A DNA stretch of 64,000 nucleotides from Taklimakanibacter sp050246735 (GCA_050246735.1 JBFWVM010000021.1:1-64000); one strand, 5' to 3'; shown: positions 33,673 to 42,910, counted from the stretch's first letter. A program made the numbers and translations. The notes: a model not told the origin generated them from the sequence alone.

Positions 33673-34180
33673 CTTGCCCCCAGACTCCGACCGATCTTGC
33701 GCGATCGGCCATGATCCCGCATGCTGTTGAGTCCGGCCGATTTTACGGAGCATGCCGGTGTTTCTCAAGAAAAACTTAGGGTTGCGTCAATCCGCCGTCG
33801 CCCGGCCCATGGTTCGGGCGTGAAACGTTCAGGCATGCGATCGAAACGTCCGTCGCATCCAGGCGGCCGCGCGGCTTGCATGAAGCGGGCGACAACCCCG
33901 AGCAGGCGAGCGGGACGGGTGCGGACCATGCTTGCGCATGCGGCCAAAAGCGCTCGATCAGGGCGTCGCGCTTGGCGGAATAGGCGCGCTTGGCGCGGAG
34001 AAGACGGTGCATAGAGAGGCAAGCCGCGACCTCATTCGCCGTGGGCTTCGCGCCGTTTCCACGCAGCCCGGCGCGATATGGCGGGAGGCATGTGACGGCC
34101 GCATATCTTCCCGCGCGCCTGCCATGCTACAGCCATCGCGGGGTTGTTCGAGTTAGAGACGTTTCCGCCTGGCGATTTCG
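33673..34180. other. Intergenic region upstream of the autotransporter and MFS gene
   Basis: A dyad CCGATC-N6-GATCGG lies at 33691-33708, 19 bases before the autotransporter start, and may be an operator or leader stem. GCGCTTGGCG is directly repeated at 33968-33977 and 33986-33995. A minus-strand frame at 33776-34012 (MHRLLRAKRAYSAKRDALIE, 78 codons) has a plausible start, but its C-terminal half looks non-coding. I do not call a gene. Confidence 0.4.
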
Positions 34181-35392
34181 ATGAGCCTGCTTCAGTTCCT
34201 GCGCGAGAATGGCCGTCTCGTCACCTTCGGCTTCTTCATGTGCTTCTGTTCGAGCGTCGGGCAGACCTTCTTCATTTCCCTGTTCAACGGCGAGCTTCGC
34301 CACGCCTTTGCGCTGAGCCACGGCGACATCGGATCGCTCTACGCCATGGGAACGATCGCCAGCGCCGTGACGCTGATCTTCGCCGGACGCGCGATCGACC
34401 GCGTGAGCCTCCCCGGCGTCGCGACCGTGGTCCTCGTCGGCCTCGCTCTTGCGGCTCTCGGCATGGGCATCGTGTGGTCGGCGGCGAGCCTCGCCGTCGT
34501 CTTCTTCGGTTTGCGGCTGTTCGGCCAGGGCCTGTCCTCGCATACCGCCATGACGGCGATGGGGCGCTACTTCGATGCCGCACGCGGCCGGGCCATCGCG
34601 CTGGCTTCGGTCGGCTACTCGACCGGCGAGGCGCTGTTGCCCTCGGTGATCGTCGTCCTCCTGCCGCTGGTCTTCTGGCAATCGATCTGGCTGCTGGCGG
34701 CGCTCATCGTCCTTATGGCGATCCCCGTCGCGCGATGGCTGCTGGGAGCCACCGGAAGCAATCCGCAAGCCTCCGCTCTGCCGCAGGATCGTGAAGCGGC
34801 GGCCGGGCGGCAGTGGAAACTGGGCGACGTCCTGCGCGATCCCTGTCTCTGGCTGCGTCTGCCCGCTCTCCTGTCATCACCCTTCATCCTGACCGGCATC
34901 TTCTTTCACCAGGTCCAGCTCGCAGCCGAGAAGGGCTGGCCGCTGGCGCTCATGGCGGGTTCCTTTTCCGCCTATGCGGTCGTCTCCTTCCTGACGACGC
35001 TGGCCTCTGGCCTCGTGATCGACCGCCGAACCGCCCGCGCCGCCATGCCGGTCTTCCTCTTGCCGCTGATGCTGAGCTGCCTCCTTCTGGCGGCTTCCGC
35101 CCATCCCCTGGTCGCGCCAGCCTTCATGATCCTCATCGGCCTCAATACCGGCATCTACGGCATCGTGAGCTCGGCGATCTGGCCCGAGATCTATGGCGTT
35201 CGCCATCTCGGATCGATCAAGGCCTTCGCCCAGTCGGCGATGGTGCTCGCCAGCGGGCTGGCTCCCGTCGTCTTCGGCATCCTGATCGACCGTCGCGTCG
35301 CGATGGACCTGATCGCCATCGGCTGCGCTCTGTGGTGCGTGGCCGCTTCGATCCTGGCCGCCGTCGCCGAGGCGGTTCATCGCCGGGGATGA
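34181..35392 (+). CDS. MFS transporter
   Basis: The 403-residue protein has twelve predicted membrane helices in two six-helix halves. Helix 1 is GRLVTFGFFMCFCSSVGQTFFISLF. The loop 2-3 A-like motif (FAGRAIDRVSLPG) and its second copy (GLVIDRRTARA) are visible, with a cytoplasmic linker at about 185-215. The sequence resembles the UhpC/NarK-like and oxalate:formate-like MFS groups; I cannot assign a substrate. ATG 34181 is the first start. It is alone on its strand. Confidence 0.85.
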   Translation: MSLLQFLRENGRLVTFGFFMCFCSSVGQTFFISLFNGELRHAFALSHGDIGSLYAMGTIASAVTLIFAGRAIDRVSLPGVATVVLVGLALAALGMGIVWSAASLAVVFFGLRLFGQGLSSHTAMTAMGRYFDAARGRAIALASVGYSTGEALLPSVIVVLLPLVFWQSIWLLAALIVLMAIPVARWLLGATGSNPQASALPQDREAAAGRQWKLGDVLRDPCLWLRLPALLSSPFILTGIFFHQVQLAAEKGWPLALMAGSFSAYAVVSFLTTLASGLVIDRRTARAAMPVFLLPLMLSCLLLAASAHPLVAPAFMILIGLNTGIYGIVSSAIWPEIYGVRHLGSIKAFAQSAMVLASGLAPVVFGILIDRRVAMDLIAIGCALWCVAASILAAVAEAVHRRG

Positions 35393-35477
35393 CGACGCCT
35401 GCCGGCCTTGCCGAAGCGCTTGGACCGGCGGTGGGGCCGCGTACAGAACCATCTGCGGAGTCCTGCTTTAATCATGC

Positions 35478-35726
35478 ATGGACAAGCGATTGCTCCTGCG
35501 GCGGCTTTCCCGGATCCGCACGCAGGCCGAGGCCGCACATCTCGAAATCGTGGTCAGCAGCGGGCTGGTCGCCCAGTTGGAGCAGGAAGGCCGCGACCTG
35601 GCCGATGCCCGGCTGAAGCTTCTCGGCTGGAAAATGAGGGAGCAGAAGCTGTTGCGGGAGCTCGACTGGATACTGGACGAGCTGGATCGTCTGGATGCCG
35701 GCCGCAAGCCGCCCGGATACAACTGA
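35478..35726 (+). CDS. Small helical protein
   Basis: The 82-residue protein (MDKRLLLRRLSRIRTQAEAA...GLVAQLEQEGRDLADARLKLLGWKMREQKLLRELDWILDELDRL) is almost wholly alpha-helical and charged, with heptad-like leucines suggesting a coiled coil. Similar short leucine-rich proteins occur widely in Rhizobiales, with no known function. It converges on another small gene, 24 bases between stops. Confidence 0.5.
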   Translation: MDKRLLLRRLSRIRTQAEAAHLEIVVSSGLVAQLEQEGRDLADARLKLLGWKMREQKLLRELDWILDELDRLDAGRKPPGYN

Positions 35727-35750
35727 GACCCTGCGCCGGGTTCCGCACGC

Positions 35751-35954
35751 TCATCCAAAGGGTGTGTTTTTCGCAGCGTCCGGGGAACGCAGCTTGCCGG
35801 GAGCCGAGCCGGCCTCGTCACCCCGGCGCATAAGAGCGGCTTCCGCTTCCCATTTCGCCGCCAGCTCCAGGAAGGCGGTCTTGGCATCGGGCGCCGTCAA
35901 GGTGGAGGCGAGGTCTCTCGCCCGTTTTGCGGCCAAAATCAGATTGTCAGGCAC
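35751..35954 (-). CDS. Small hypothetical protein
   Basis: From GTG 35954 the 67-residue protein reads VPDNLILAAKRARDLASTLT, then DAKTAFLELAAKWEAEAALMRRGDEAGSAP. The helical A-x-x-L-x-x-L-A-x-x-W-E-x-E-A pattern resembles the small proteins, common in Bradyrhizobium-like genomes, built of one helical hairpin. Function is unknown. GGAAG lies upstream. The longer open frame upstream lacks protein-like composition. Confidence 0.5.
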   Translation of the reverse strand: MPDNLILAAKRARDLASTLTAPDAKTAFLELAAKWEAEAALMRRGDEAGSAPGKLRSPDAAKNTPFG

Positions 35955-36127
35955 GAGTCTTCCGTCGGCTTTTTGCAATTCCCCTCGCTGCGACCGTGAA
36001 CGCGGTGATATCGGATTGGTTCCACCAATATTTCGGCAGGCCATCATATCTGGTTTGGGGCCAGTTCCGGTTCGCACTGAGTTCCAGTTCCTGTGACCGG
36101 TCGCATCCATGCTGTCCGGGAAGGCAC

Positions 36128-37783
36128 CTATTCGGCCGCCGCTGCCGGCGCCGCAGCCCGCATTTTCGAAGCTCGGGAATCCGCCGGAGACGATCCTGAG
36201 CGCGCATCGCGCCGTTTCGCGTGTCGCGAGAGCGCGATCTTGACGATGACGATCACGGGCGCCGCGGCCACGAACAGCAGGGCGACCGTTGTGAAGGCGG
36301 TGTCGAAGGCGATGACCGCGGACTGGCCGGCCACGGCCTTGCTCAGGAAGACTGTCGCGGCGCGGCCGGCGGCCATGGGTTCCATCCCTCTGTCCACCAG
36401 GAGCGCGGTCGTCGCCGCCAGCCGCTCGCCGACCACGGCGCGGCCGCCTGCCACATGGGCGCCGAGCACCGCGGCATTGCCGGCGACATGGTGGTCGATC
36501 AGGGTCTGCAGGCCTGCGATCCCGGCCAGGCCGCCGAGCTGGCGTCCGGTATTGAAGAGCGCGATGCCGGAAGCGAGATCGCGGCTCCCGAGATTGCCGA
36601 ACGCGATGAGCGTGATCGACAGGAACAACAGGCCGAGGCCGAGGCCGCGCAACAGGATGGCGGCCATCATGTCGTCGGCGCCGCTTTCGCCGGTCGAGCC
36701 GGACAGCATCCACATGGCGAGCATGATCGTCAGTATGCCGAAGGGCACGGTGACGATCGGAGACGTGCGGCGGACTTGCATGAGGAAGGCGGCGAAGAGA
36801 AGCGCGCCGGTGAAGAGCGCCCCGCTCGGCAGCAGGAGCCGACCGGCCTCGGAAAGCGTCATGCCGAGGACGGACACGGCGAAGGACGGGATGAGATAGG
36901 CGCTTCCGAAGAGGGCGGCGCCGGCGACGAAGCTGACGATGAAGGCAAAGCAGAAATCATGCGACCGGAAGGCGGCGAAGCCGATCAGGCCTTGATCCCC
37001 GACCACGGCCTCGCGGCCGAGAAAGGCGATGAGGCTCGCCGCCCCGATCGCCGATAGCCACACGATCCGGTGTTCGTCGAACCAGTCCCACCGGCTGCCC
37101 TGGCTGAGGACATAGGTGAGCGGAAAGAGAGCCGTGGAAAGGACCGCTAGGCCCATCCAGTCGGCTCGGCGACGCCCGATCTCGGCGAGTTTCGGCGCCT
37201 CGGCGAGCAGCATGAGGCCCGAGGCGGCCAGCGCCAGCGGAAGGATGGCGAAAAAGATCCAGGTCCAGGACCGGCCGTCGAGCAGATACCCCTGGAGAGC
37301 GGGCGCGACCGTCGCCGGTGCGACGACCGAGCCCATGGCGAACAGGGCCTGGAGGATCGGCTGCGTCCGCCGCGGATAGGCGAGAAACAGGACGGTCTGT
37401 CCCGCGACGAGCAGGACGCCGCCGCTCAAGCCCTGCATGATGCGCAGCGCGATCAGGAGATCGAGCCGCGCCGTCATGGCGGCCATGGCGCAGGCGACGC
37501 CCATGACGAGCGTGGCGGCGAGAGTCAGAGAGACCGGTGGGATGCGGCTCATCAGCCAGGGTGCCGCGATGAAGCCGGTCATCCTGGCGGCGGTGTATCC
37601 GACGTCGAGCCAGGCGAATTCGTCGGGCGTCGCATGAGTATCGCCGATGATGCCGGCGCGGCCGAGGGAGAGGACGGTGCCGGCGAGCGCCTCGGTCAGC
37701 GTGGCGATCACCAGGCCCGCGACGAGAAGCGTTCCCGGCCGGAAGCGCTCGCGACCTCCGACGGCGGCGGCCGCCAGGGTCAT
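36128..37783 (-). CDS. DHA2-type MFS drug efflux transporter (EmrB-like)
   Basis: The 551-residue protein has about 14 membrane helices, as in the DHA2 (EmrB/QacA) group. Visible motifs are DVGYTAARMTGFIAAPWLMSR near helix 2, RIMQGLSGGVLL (motif with R-x-x-Q-G) and GLGLLFLSITLIAFG. The large non-membrane loop before the last helix and a basic tail (RHAKRRDARSGS) fit too. Its start overlaps the stop of the HlyD/EmrA-like gene by 4 bases (ATGA), forming an efflux pair across both membranes. The substrate is unknown. Confidence 0.88.
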   Translation of the reverse strand: MTLAAAAVGGRERFRPGTLLVAGLVIATLTEALAGTVLSLGRAGIIGDTHATPDEFAWLDVGYTAARMTGFIAAPWLMSRIPPVSLTLAATLVMGVACAMAAMTARLDLLIALRIMQGLSGGVLLVAGQTVLFLAYPRRTQPILQALFAMGSVVAPATVAPALQGYLLDGRSWTWIFFAILPLALAASGLMLLAEAPKLAEIGRRRADWMGLAVLSTALFPLTYVLSQGSRWDWFDEHRIVWLSAIGAASLIAFLGREAVVGDQGLIGFAAFRSHDFCFAFIVSFVAGAALFGSAYLIPSFAVSVLGMTLSEAGRLLLPSGALFTGALLFAAFLMQVRRTSPIVTVPFGILTIMLAMWMLSGSTGESGADDMMAAILLRGLGLGLLFLSITLIAFGNLGSRDLASGIALFNTGRQLGGLAGIAGLQTLIDHHVAGNAAVLGAHVAGGRAVVGERLAATTALLVDRGMEPMAAGRAATVFLSKAVAGQSAVIAFDTAFTTVALLFVAAAPVIVIVKIALSRHAKRRDARSGSSPADSRASKMRAAAPAAAAE

Positions 37784-38808
37784 GAGCCGTTTCCGCTGTC
37801 GATCTCGACGCGCGCCGACAGGCCGGGCACCAGGCGGCCGGGCAATGGATGGCCGGCGAAGCGGATCTTCACCGGAACGCGCTGGACGACGCGGACGAAA
37901 TTACCGGTCGCATTGTCCGCCGGCAGCAGGCTGAAGACGGAGCCGCTGCCCGGCGCGAAGCTGTCCACCACACCGGCGATCGCCTGGCCGGGATAGCCGT
38001 CGACGGTTACGCGGACGCGCTGGCCTGGCCGGATATGCGCGAGCTGGGTCTCCTTGAAGTTCGCCACCAGCCACAGGTCGTCGACCGGAACGATGTCGAG
38101 CACGGCCGCACCCGGCGCGACGAGCCGGCCGACGCGGACCTGGCGGTTGCCGATGACGCCGGCGACGGGCGCGCGCACCAGGGTGTCGTCGAGATCGATC
38201 CGGGCCAGGTCGCGCGCGGCGCTGGCCTGTGCGATGGCGGCAAGGGCGGCCTCGCGCCCGGCGGCGAGTACGGCGATGCGCTGCTGCTGCGCCGCGAGCG
38301 TCGCCGACGCCGCCGACAGGCCGGCCTCGGCCCGCGATCGCGCGGCTTCGCTTTCATCGACCTGGGCCTGGCTGACGGCGCTGGTCCGGATGAGCTTGCG
38401 GCGGCGGTCGGAGGCCTTGGCGGCCAGGTCGAGCTCCGCCGCCGCTGAAAGCCTCTGGGCCTCGGCCTGCCTGACCAGGGCATGCTGAAGCCGGATCTGC
38501 GCTTCGACATTGCTCAGCCGCGCGCCGGCGGCTTCGAGATTGGCCACGGCCTGAGCGAGCCGCGCGCGATAGTCGCGGTCATCGATCCTGAACAGGATGT
38601 CGCCGGCCTCGACGGTTTGGTTGTCCTCGACCTCGACGGCCGTGACATAGCCTCCGACCTTCGCCGCGAGCGCGGTCACGTCGCCGCGGATATAGGCGTT
38701 GTCGGTCGATATCTTGTTGCTCGACCAGGCCCAGCCCGCCGTCCCGGCCGCGAGCGCGCCGAGGCACAGCAGCAAGCCGATCATCTTCTTTACGCCGGGC
38801 TCTGCCAT
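37780..38808 (-). CDS. HlyD/EmrA-type membrane fusion protein
   Basis: The 342-residue protein has one N-terminal membrane anchor (KKMIGLLLCLGALAAGTAGWAW). STDNAYIRGDVTALAAKVGGYVTAVEVEDNQTVEAGDILFRID is the biotinyl-lipoyl half with the EmrA D-N-A-Y motif. A long alpha-hairpin coiled coil (about 95-210) is followed by the second lipoyl half and a beta barrel (LVRAPVAGVIGNRQVRVGRLVAPG). It bridges the EmrB-like pump and an outer-membrane channel, which is not encoded here. ATG 38808 is chosen because the membrane anchor follows it. Confidence 0.9.
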   Translation of the reverse strand: MAEPGVKKMIGLLLCLGALAAGTAGWAWSSNKISTDNAYIRGDVTALAAKVGGYVTAVEVEDNQTVEAGDILFRIDDRDYRARLAQAVANLEAAGARLSNVEAQIRLQHALVRQAEAQRLSAAAELDLAAKASDRRRKLIRTSAVSQAQVDESEAARSRAEAGLSAASATLAAQQQRIAVLAAGREAALAAIAQASAARDLARIDLDDTLVRAPVAGVIGNRQVRVGRLVAPGAAVLDIVPVDDLWLVANFKETQLAHIRPGQRVRVTVDGYPGQAIAGVVDSFAPGSGSVFSLLPADNATGNFVRVVQRVPVKIRFAGHPLPGRLVPGLSARVEIDSGNGS

Positions 38809-38830
38809 GGTGTCCTCCGTTCCGCCCGAT

Positions 38831-39613
38831 CTATGAGGGGATCGCGGCACGGTGCCCCCAGGCCGGGTCTGCCTGCCGCCGGGCAATGGGCAGCCGCAGG
38901 GTCACGGTCGTGCCGGCTCCCGGCCGGCTTTCGATATCGAGGCGTCCGCCGATCTCCTCGAGGAAGCGCCGCACCATGGGCACCCCGAGGCCGCCGAGGC
39001 CGGTCGTCTTGGTCGTGAAGAAGGGGTCGGCGGCGCGGCGCACCGTGTCCGGCGTCATGCCGATGCCATTGTCGGCCACGCTGAGCGCGACCGCGGTGAC
39101 GGCGGCGCCTTCATGGACGGCGACGGCTGACACCGAGATCAGCCCGCCGGCCGGCATGGCGTCGCGCGCATTGAACAGCAGGTTCAGGACGGCGCTCTGC
39201 AGGCTCACGCGGCTGCAGGTCACGGTGGGCAGGTCCGGGCCGATATGCAGCTCTAAGCGGATGTTGTCCGGGGCGGGCTCGAGCAGAGGCCTGAGCTCCA
39301 TCAGGCACTCGGCTATGTCGGCGTCCTCGGACATGGCGTTGCCTTCGCGGGCGCGGCGCAGCGTCTGCTCGACGAGCGTGCCGGCACGCTGGAGGGACGT
39401 CCCGGCGCGCGCCACGACGGATTCGAGCGCCGGATCCGCGTCCACGACCGGGCTGCGCGAAATGATGTTGAGCGCGGATGCCGCTACCTGGATCAGGTTG
39501 CCCAGGTCATGAACGACCCCCGGCAGCGGCGCGACCGCCATGGCGGCGGTGAGAACCGTCCCCTCGAGAGCCGGCGCATGGCCGTCGTCCGTAAATATGT
39601 CCGTTTGCGACAT
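38831..39613 (-). CDS. Orphan sensor histidine kinase (HATPase)
   Basis: The 260-residue protein lacks any membrane or sensor domain. The phosphoacceptor H35 lies in GVVHDLGNLIQV. The ATP-binding domain has the N box (LNLLFNARDAMP), G1 (VADNGIGM), F (DPFFTTK) and G2 (GLGGLGVPMVRR) boxes, so it should be catalytically competent. No response regulator is adjacent. I chose ATG 39613 (GAGCG upstream) over 39628. It ends 22 bases upstream of the EmrA-like start, so it could be the first gene of the efflux operon and tie it to a signal. Confidence 0.82.
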   Translation of the reverse strand: MSQTDIFTDDGHAPALEGTVLTAAMAVAPLPGVVHDLGNLIQVAASALNIISRSPVVDADPALESVVARAGTSLQRAGTLVEQTLRRAREGNAMSEDADIAECLMELRPLLEPAPDNIRLELHIGPDLPTVTCSRVSLQSAVLNLLFNARDAMPAGGLISVSAVAVHEGAAVTAVALSVADNGIGMTPDTVRRAADPFFTTKTTGLGGLGVPMVRRFLEEIGGRLDIESRPGAGTTVTLRLPIARRQADPAWGHRAAIPS

Positions 39614-39793
39614 GGTTTCGCTCCTCATTCTGCCCAGGCCGGCGCCCGTCCTTCCCTCGGCAGCTTGGGGAAAGCCTATGACGCGAGTTCGGTTGTGGTC
39701 GATAAGTTCAAGGAGCAGGGCGGGTGCTACCGCCGTATAGGTGCGCTATGCCGCGCCGCTTTCCGTCGTCGGAGAGCGCCCTGACAGGTTCTG

Positions 39794-39822
39794 TTGACAG
39801 GCGGCAAAGCCTGCGATGTGAT
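39794..39822 (+). promoter_or_regulatory. Probable sigma-70 promoter of the ABC transporter operon
   Basis: TTGACA (39794-39799) and TGTGAT (39817-39822) are separated by exactly 17 bases, 130 bases upstream of the binding-protein start. A CAGGC-N6-GCCTG dyad (39798-39813) fills the spacer and could be a repressor site. The rest of 39614-39939 shows no gene. Confidence 0.6.
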
Positions 39823-39951
39823 GAGAGCACTCCACGTCTGAAGTGGGAGTCCGGGCTTTTCATTGGGTTGCCTCGGCCTGTCCGAGGCGATATCAGGCCT
39901 GGAATTGAGGGGGCAGCGAAGCATCGACTTCGCGATAGGATGGAGGACACC

Positions 39952-40773
39952 TTGAAAAACATGACAACCCTGCGCGCCGCGATCGTCGGCCTGGCCGTGC
40001 TCGGCCTCGCCGCGGCCCCGGCATTGGCCGACAGGCTGGATAATGTTAAGGCCGCCGGCAAGATCGTGACCGCGACCGACATGCACTACGCGCCCTTCGA
40101 CATGGTGACGAACGGCACCTATGAGGGCATGACGAAGGACCTCTTCGACGGGGTTTCCAAGGAGCTGGGCGTGACGCCCGTCTATCAGGATCTGCCCTGG
40201 ACGTCGCAGCTGCCGGGCCTCGAGGTCGGCAAGTTCGACATCGTGATCGCGCCCGTCACGATCACGCCCGAGCGGCTCGAGCGCTATGCCTTCACGCTGC
40301 CCATCGCCGACGCCACCGTCGGCATCGTGAAGGCGGCGGGCAACACCGACATCAACAAGCCCGAGGACATCAAGGGCAAGACCGTCGGCGTCCAGCAGGG
40401 CACCGCCCAGTTCCGCCAGCTCGAGGAGTTCGGCAAGAAGATCGGCGGCGTCACCGTCAAGGAATATGGCACGACGGATGAGGCGTATGCCGATCTCGCG
40501 GCCGGCCGCCTCGATGCCGTCGCCGGTTCGGGCCCGAACCTCGCTTACCTCGTCAAGCAGCGCGGCGATGTGTTCGCGCTTCCGAAGGTCTCGACCTTCG
40601 GCGAGCCGAAATATTTCGCCTGGGTGCTGCAGAAGGGCGGGGACAGCGCCAGCCTGGTCGGCGCCATCAACGACGCGCTGAAGAAGATGACCGAGGACGG
40701 CAGGGTCAAGACCATCCAGGAGAAGTGGCTGGGCGCCTATACCGAGCTGCCGCTCGAAGTCCCGACCAGGTGA
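39952..40773 (+). CDS. Polar amino acid ABC transporter substrate-binding protein
   Basis: The 273-residue periplasmic protein has a clear Sec signal (KNMTTLRAAIVGLAVLGLAAAPALA). A type II solute-binding fold (SBP_bac_3) follows, with ATDMHYAPFDMV...YEGMTKDLFDGVSKELG, FDIVIAPVTITPERLERYAFTLPI and GTTDEAYADLAAGRLDAVAG. The start is probably TTG 39952: GGAGG lies five bases upstream and K-N-M starts the signal naturally. The in-frame ATG 39940 would overlap that SD. It is the first of four genes of a PAAT-family importer. Confidence 0.9.
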   Translation: MKNMTTLRAAIVGLAVLGLAAAPALADRLDNVKAAGKIVTATDMHYAPFDMVTNGTYEGMTKDLFDGVSKELGVTPVYQDLPWTSQLPGLEVGKFDIVIAPVTITPERLERYAFTLPIADATVGIVKAAGNTDINKPEDIKGKTVGVQQGTAQFRQLEEFGKKIGGVTVKEYGTTDEAYADLAAGRLDAVAGSGPNLAYLVKQRGDVFALPKVSTFGEPKYFAWVLQKGGDSASLVGAINDALKKMTEDGRVKTIQEKWLGAYTELPLEVPTR

Positions 40774-40828
40774 GCCGGCAGGTGCGGCGCCATGACGGCG
40801 GCGCCGCACCCCCGGTTCCCCGCTCGGC

Positions 40829-41476
40829 ATGTTCTCGCTGAACGCCTTCCTGAACAGTTTCCCGGCGCTGCTTTGGGCGGCGCCTCTCACCTTGCTCGTA
40901 TCGGTGCTCGGCATAGCGCTGGGCCTCGTCATCGGCGCGCTGGTCTGCGCGGCGGCGCTTTCGTCCTGGGGGTTGCTCAGATCGGTCGCCGCCCTCTGGG
41001 TCAGCTTTCTCAGGGGCGTGCCGCTTCTCGTCCAGCTCCTCGTGATGTATTACCTGCTGCCCGTCATCGGCATCGACGTGCCCGCTTTGGTGGCCGCCGT
41101 CCTGACGGTGGGCCTGTGCGCCAGCGCGTATATCTCGGAGATCTGGCGCGGCGCCATCAACGCGCTGCCGGCCGGACAGGCCGAGGCCGGCCACTCGATC
41201 GGCATGACCCCCGCCGGCATCTGGACGCGCATCATCCTGCCCCAGGCGGTAAGGCTGTCGCTGCCGGCGCTGATCAACGAGCTGATCCTCCTGGTCAAGG
41301 CCTCCTCGCTCGTCTCGCTGGTGGGCATCTTCGAGGTCACGCGCGCGAGCCAGGCCCAGGCGGCGACGAGCTACCGGCCGCTCGAGGTCTATATCGCCGC
41401 GGCCCTGATCTATCTCGCCATCAATCTCTGCCTCGCCGCGTTCGGGCGCATTCTCGAACGCAGGATGACGACCTGA
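40829..41476 (+). CDS. Polar amino acid ABC transporter permease, first
   Basis: The 215-residue inner-membrane protein has five helices and the HisM/GlnP-type topology. It begins with LLWAAPLTLLVSVLGIALGLVIGAL and contains RGVPLLVQLLVMYY. The EAA loop (EAGHSIGMTPAGIWTRIILPQAVRLSLPALINE) contacts the ATPase. ATG 40829 is 55 bases after the binding protein gene. The TGA overlaps the next permease's ATG by one base. Confidence 0.9.
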   Translation: MFSLNAFLNSFPALLWAAPLTLLVSVLGIALGLVIGALVCAAALSSWGLLRSVAALWVSFLRGVPLLVQLLVMYYLLPVIGIDVPALVAAVLTVGLCASAYISEIWRGAINALPAGQAEAGHSIGMTPAGIWTRIILPQAVRLSLPALINELILLVKASSLVSLVGIFEVTRASQAQAATSYRPLEVYIAAALIYLAINLCLAAFGRILERRMTT

Positions 41477-42132
41477 TGGACCTCCTCGTCCAGTATGGGC
41501 CGTCTTTGCTGCGCGGCTTCGGCTTCACGATCCTGTGCTGGGCGGCCGGCACCGTCTGCTCGATGGTGCTCGGCCTCGTGATCGCCCTGCTGCAGCGCTA
41601 TGCGCCGAAGCCGGCCCGCTGGGCCATCGCCGGGTACATCGAGATCATCCGCGGCACGCCGTTCCTCGTCCAGCTCTTCGTGCTTTATTATGGCGGGCCC
41701 TTCGTAGGCCTCAAGCTCGACGCGATGCCGGCGGGTCTCCTGGGGCTCACCATCTATGGCAGCCCCTATTTCGCCGAGATCTTCCGCTCGGGCTTCGGCG
41801 CGGTGGCGCCGGGCCAGATCGAAGCCGCCCGGGCCATGGGGATGGCGGAGGTCAGGATCGTGCGGCGGATCCTCCTGCCGCTGGCGCTCGTCTCGGCCCT
41901 GCCGGCGCTGGTCAATTTCGCCATCGTGCTGACCAAGGAGACCGTCATCCTGTCGATCATCACGGTGCCGGAGCTGCGCTATCAGGTCGACCGCATGATC
42001 ACCGAGACCTTCCGCTATTTCGAAGCCAATCTCGCGCTGGCGCTGTTCTTCTGGGGGCTGGTCGAGGTCATCTCGCGCCTCGGCCGCCTGATCGAGCGGC
42101 GGGTGACGCGCTACATGACCGAGAGTCCTTAA
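41476..42132 (+). CDS. Polar amino acid ABC transporter permease, second
   Basis: The 218-residue permease pairs with the preceding one. Helices start SLLRGFGFTILCWAAGTVCSMVLGL, followed by IEIIRGTPFLVQLFVLYYGGPF. The EAA loop is EAARAMGMAEVRIVRRILLPLALVSALPALVN. VLTKETVILSIITVPEL is typical of the PAAT family. The start overlaps the first permease stop (TGATG), indicating coupled translation; the ATPase gene begins one base after its stop. Confidence 0.9.
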   Translation: MDLLVQYGPSLLRGFGFTILCWAAGTVCSMVLGLVIALLQRYAPKPARWAIAGYIEIIRGTPFLVQLFVLYYGGPFVGLKLDAMPAGLLGLTIYGSPYFAEIFRSGFGAVAPGQIEAARAMGMAEVRIVRRILLPLALVSALPALVNFAIVLTKETVILSIITVPELRYQVDRMITETFRYFEANLALALFFWGLVEVISRLGRLIERRVTRYMTESP

Positions 42133-42133
42133 G

Positions 42134-42910
42134 ATGGTGCAAGCCTCATCCGTCGAGATCCGCGAGGTGGACAAGTTCTACGGCACGTTCCAGGCGCTGA
42201 AGAAGGTCTCGCTCTCGGTGCCGCCCGGCAAGGTGACCTGCCTGATCGGGCCGTCGGGCTCCGGCAAGTCGACGCTCCTGCGCTGCATCAACTTTCTCGA
42301 GGCCTATGATGCCGGCGAGATCCGCATCGACGGACAGTTGATCGGCTATGAAACGCCGGGTGGCCCGCGAAGCCCGGCGCGCAAGCTGCGCGAGATGCGC
42401 CGCTCGATCGGCATGGTGTTCCAGCAGTTCAACCTGTGGCCGCATATGGCGGCTCTCCAGAATGTCGCCGAGGGCCTGATCCAGGTGCGGGGCTTCACCA
42501 GGGCGCAGGCCGAGGCGCACGCCGCCGCGGCCCTGAAGAAAGTGGGGCTGGCCGACAAGATGGCGAGCTATCCCGCACGGCTCTCCGGCGGCCAGCAGCA
42601 GCGCGTGGCGATCGCCCGCGCCATGGCGATGGAGCCGAAGCTGATGCTGTTCGACGAGCCGACCTCGGCGCTCGACCCCGAACTCGTCGGCGAAGTGCTG
42701 AGCGTCATGCGCCAGCTCGCCTCGGAGGGCATGACGATGGCCGTCGTGACCCACGAGATGGGCTTTGCCGCGCATGTCGCCGACCGCGTCGCCTTCATGG
42801 ACAATGGCGAGCTCGTCGCCGTCGGCGCCCCGGACGAGATCCTGCACAAGCCCAGGGATGCGCGCATCCTGGCCTTCCTCAGGACCTATCGCGAGCGCAA
42901 CAGCTTCTAG
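42134..42910 (+). CDS. Polar amino acid ABC transporter ATP-binding protein
   Basis: The 258-residue cytoplasmic ATPase has Walker A GPSGSGKST near 38-46 and a Q-loop (MVFQQFNLWPHM). The signature is LSGGQQQRVAIARAMAMEPKLMLFDEPTSALDPELV (signature plus Walker B and D-loop), with the switch histidine in AVVTHEMGF. It is the GlnQ/HisP type, completing a self-sufficient importer with genes 39952-42132. It starts one base after the second permease. Confidence 0.93.
   Translation: MVQASSVEIREVDKFYGTFQALKKVSLSVPPGKVTCLIGPSGSGKSTLLRCINFLEAYDAGEIRIDGQLIGYETPGGPRSPARKLREMRRSIGMVFQQFNLWPHMAALQNVAEGLIQVRGFTRAQAEAHAAAALKKVGLADKMASYPARLSGGQQQRVAIARAMAMEPKLMLFDEPTSALDPELVGEVLSVMRQLASEGMTMAVVTHEMGFAAHVADRVAFMDNGELVAVGAPDEILHKPRDARILAFLRTYRERNSF

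Noticed and set aside
33776..34012. Possible 78-codon minus-strand gene upstream of the autotransporter
   Set aside because: The N-terminal half looks protein-like, but the C-terminal half is Pro/Gly/Ser-rich, no SD is clear, and no homologue is recognised.
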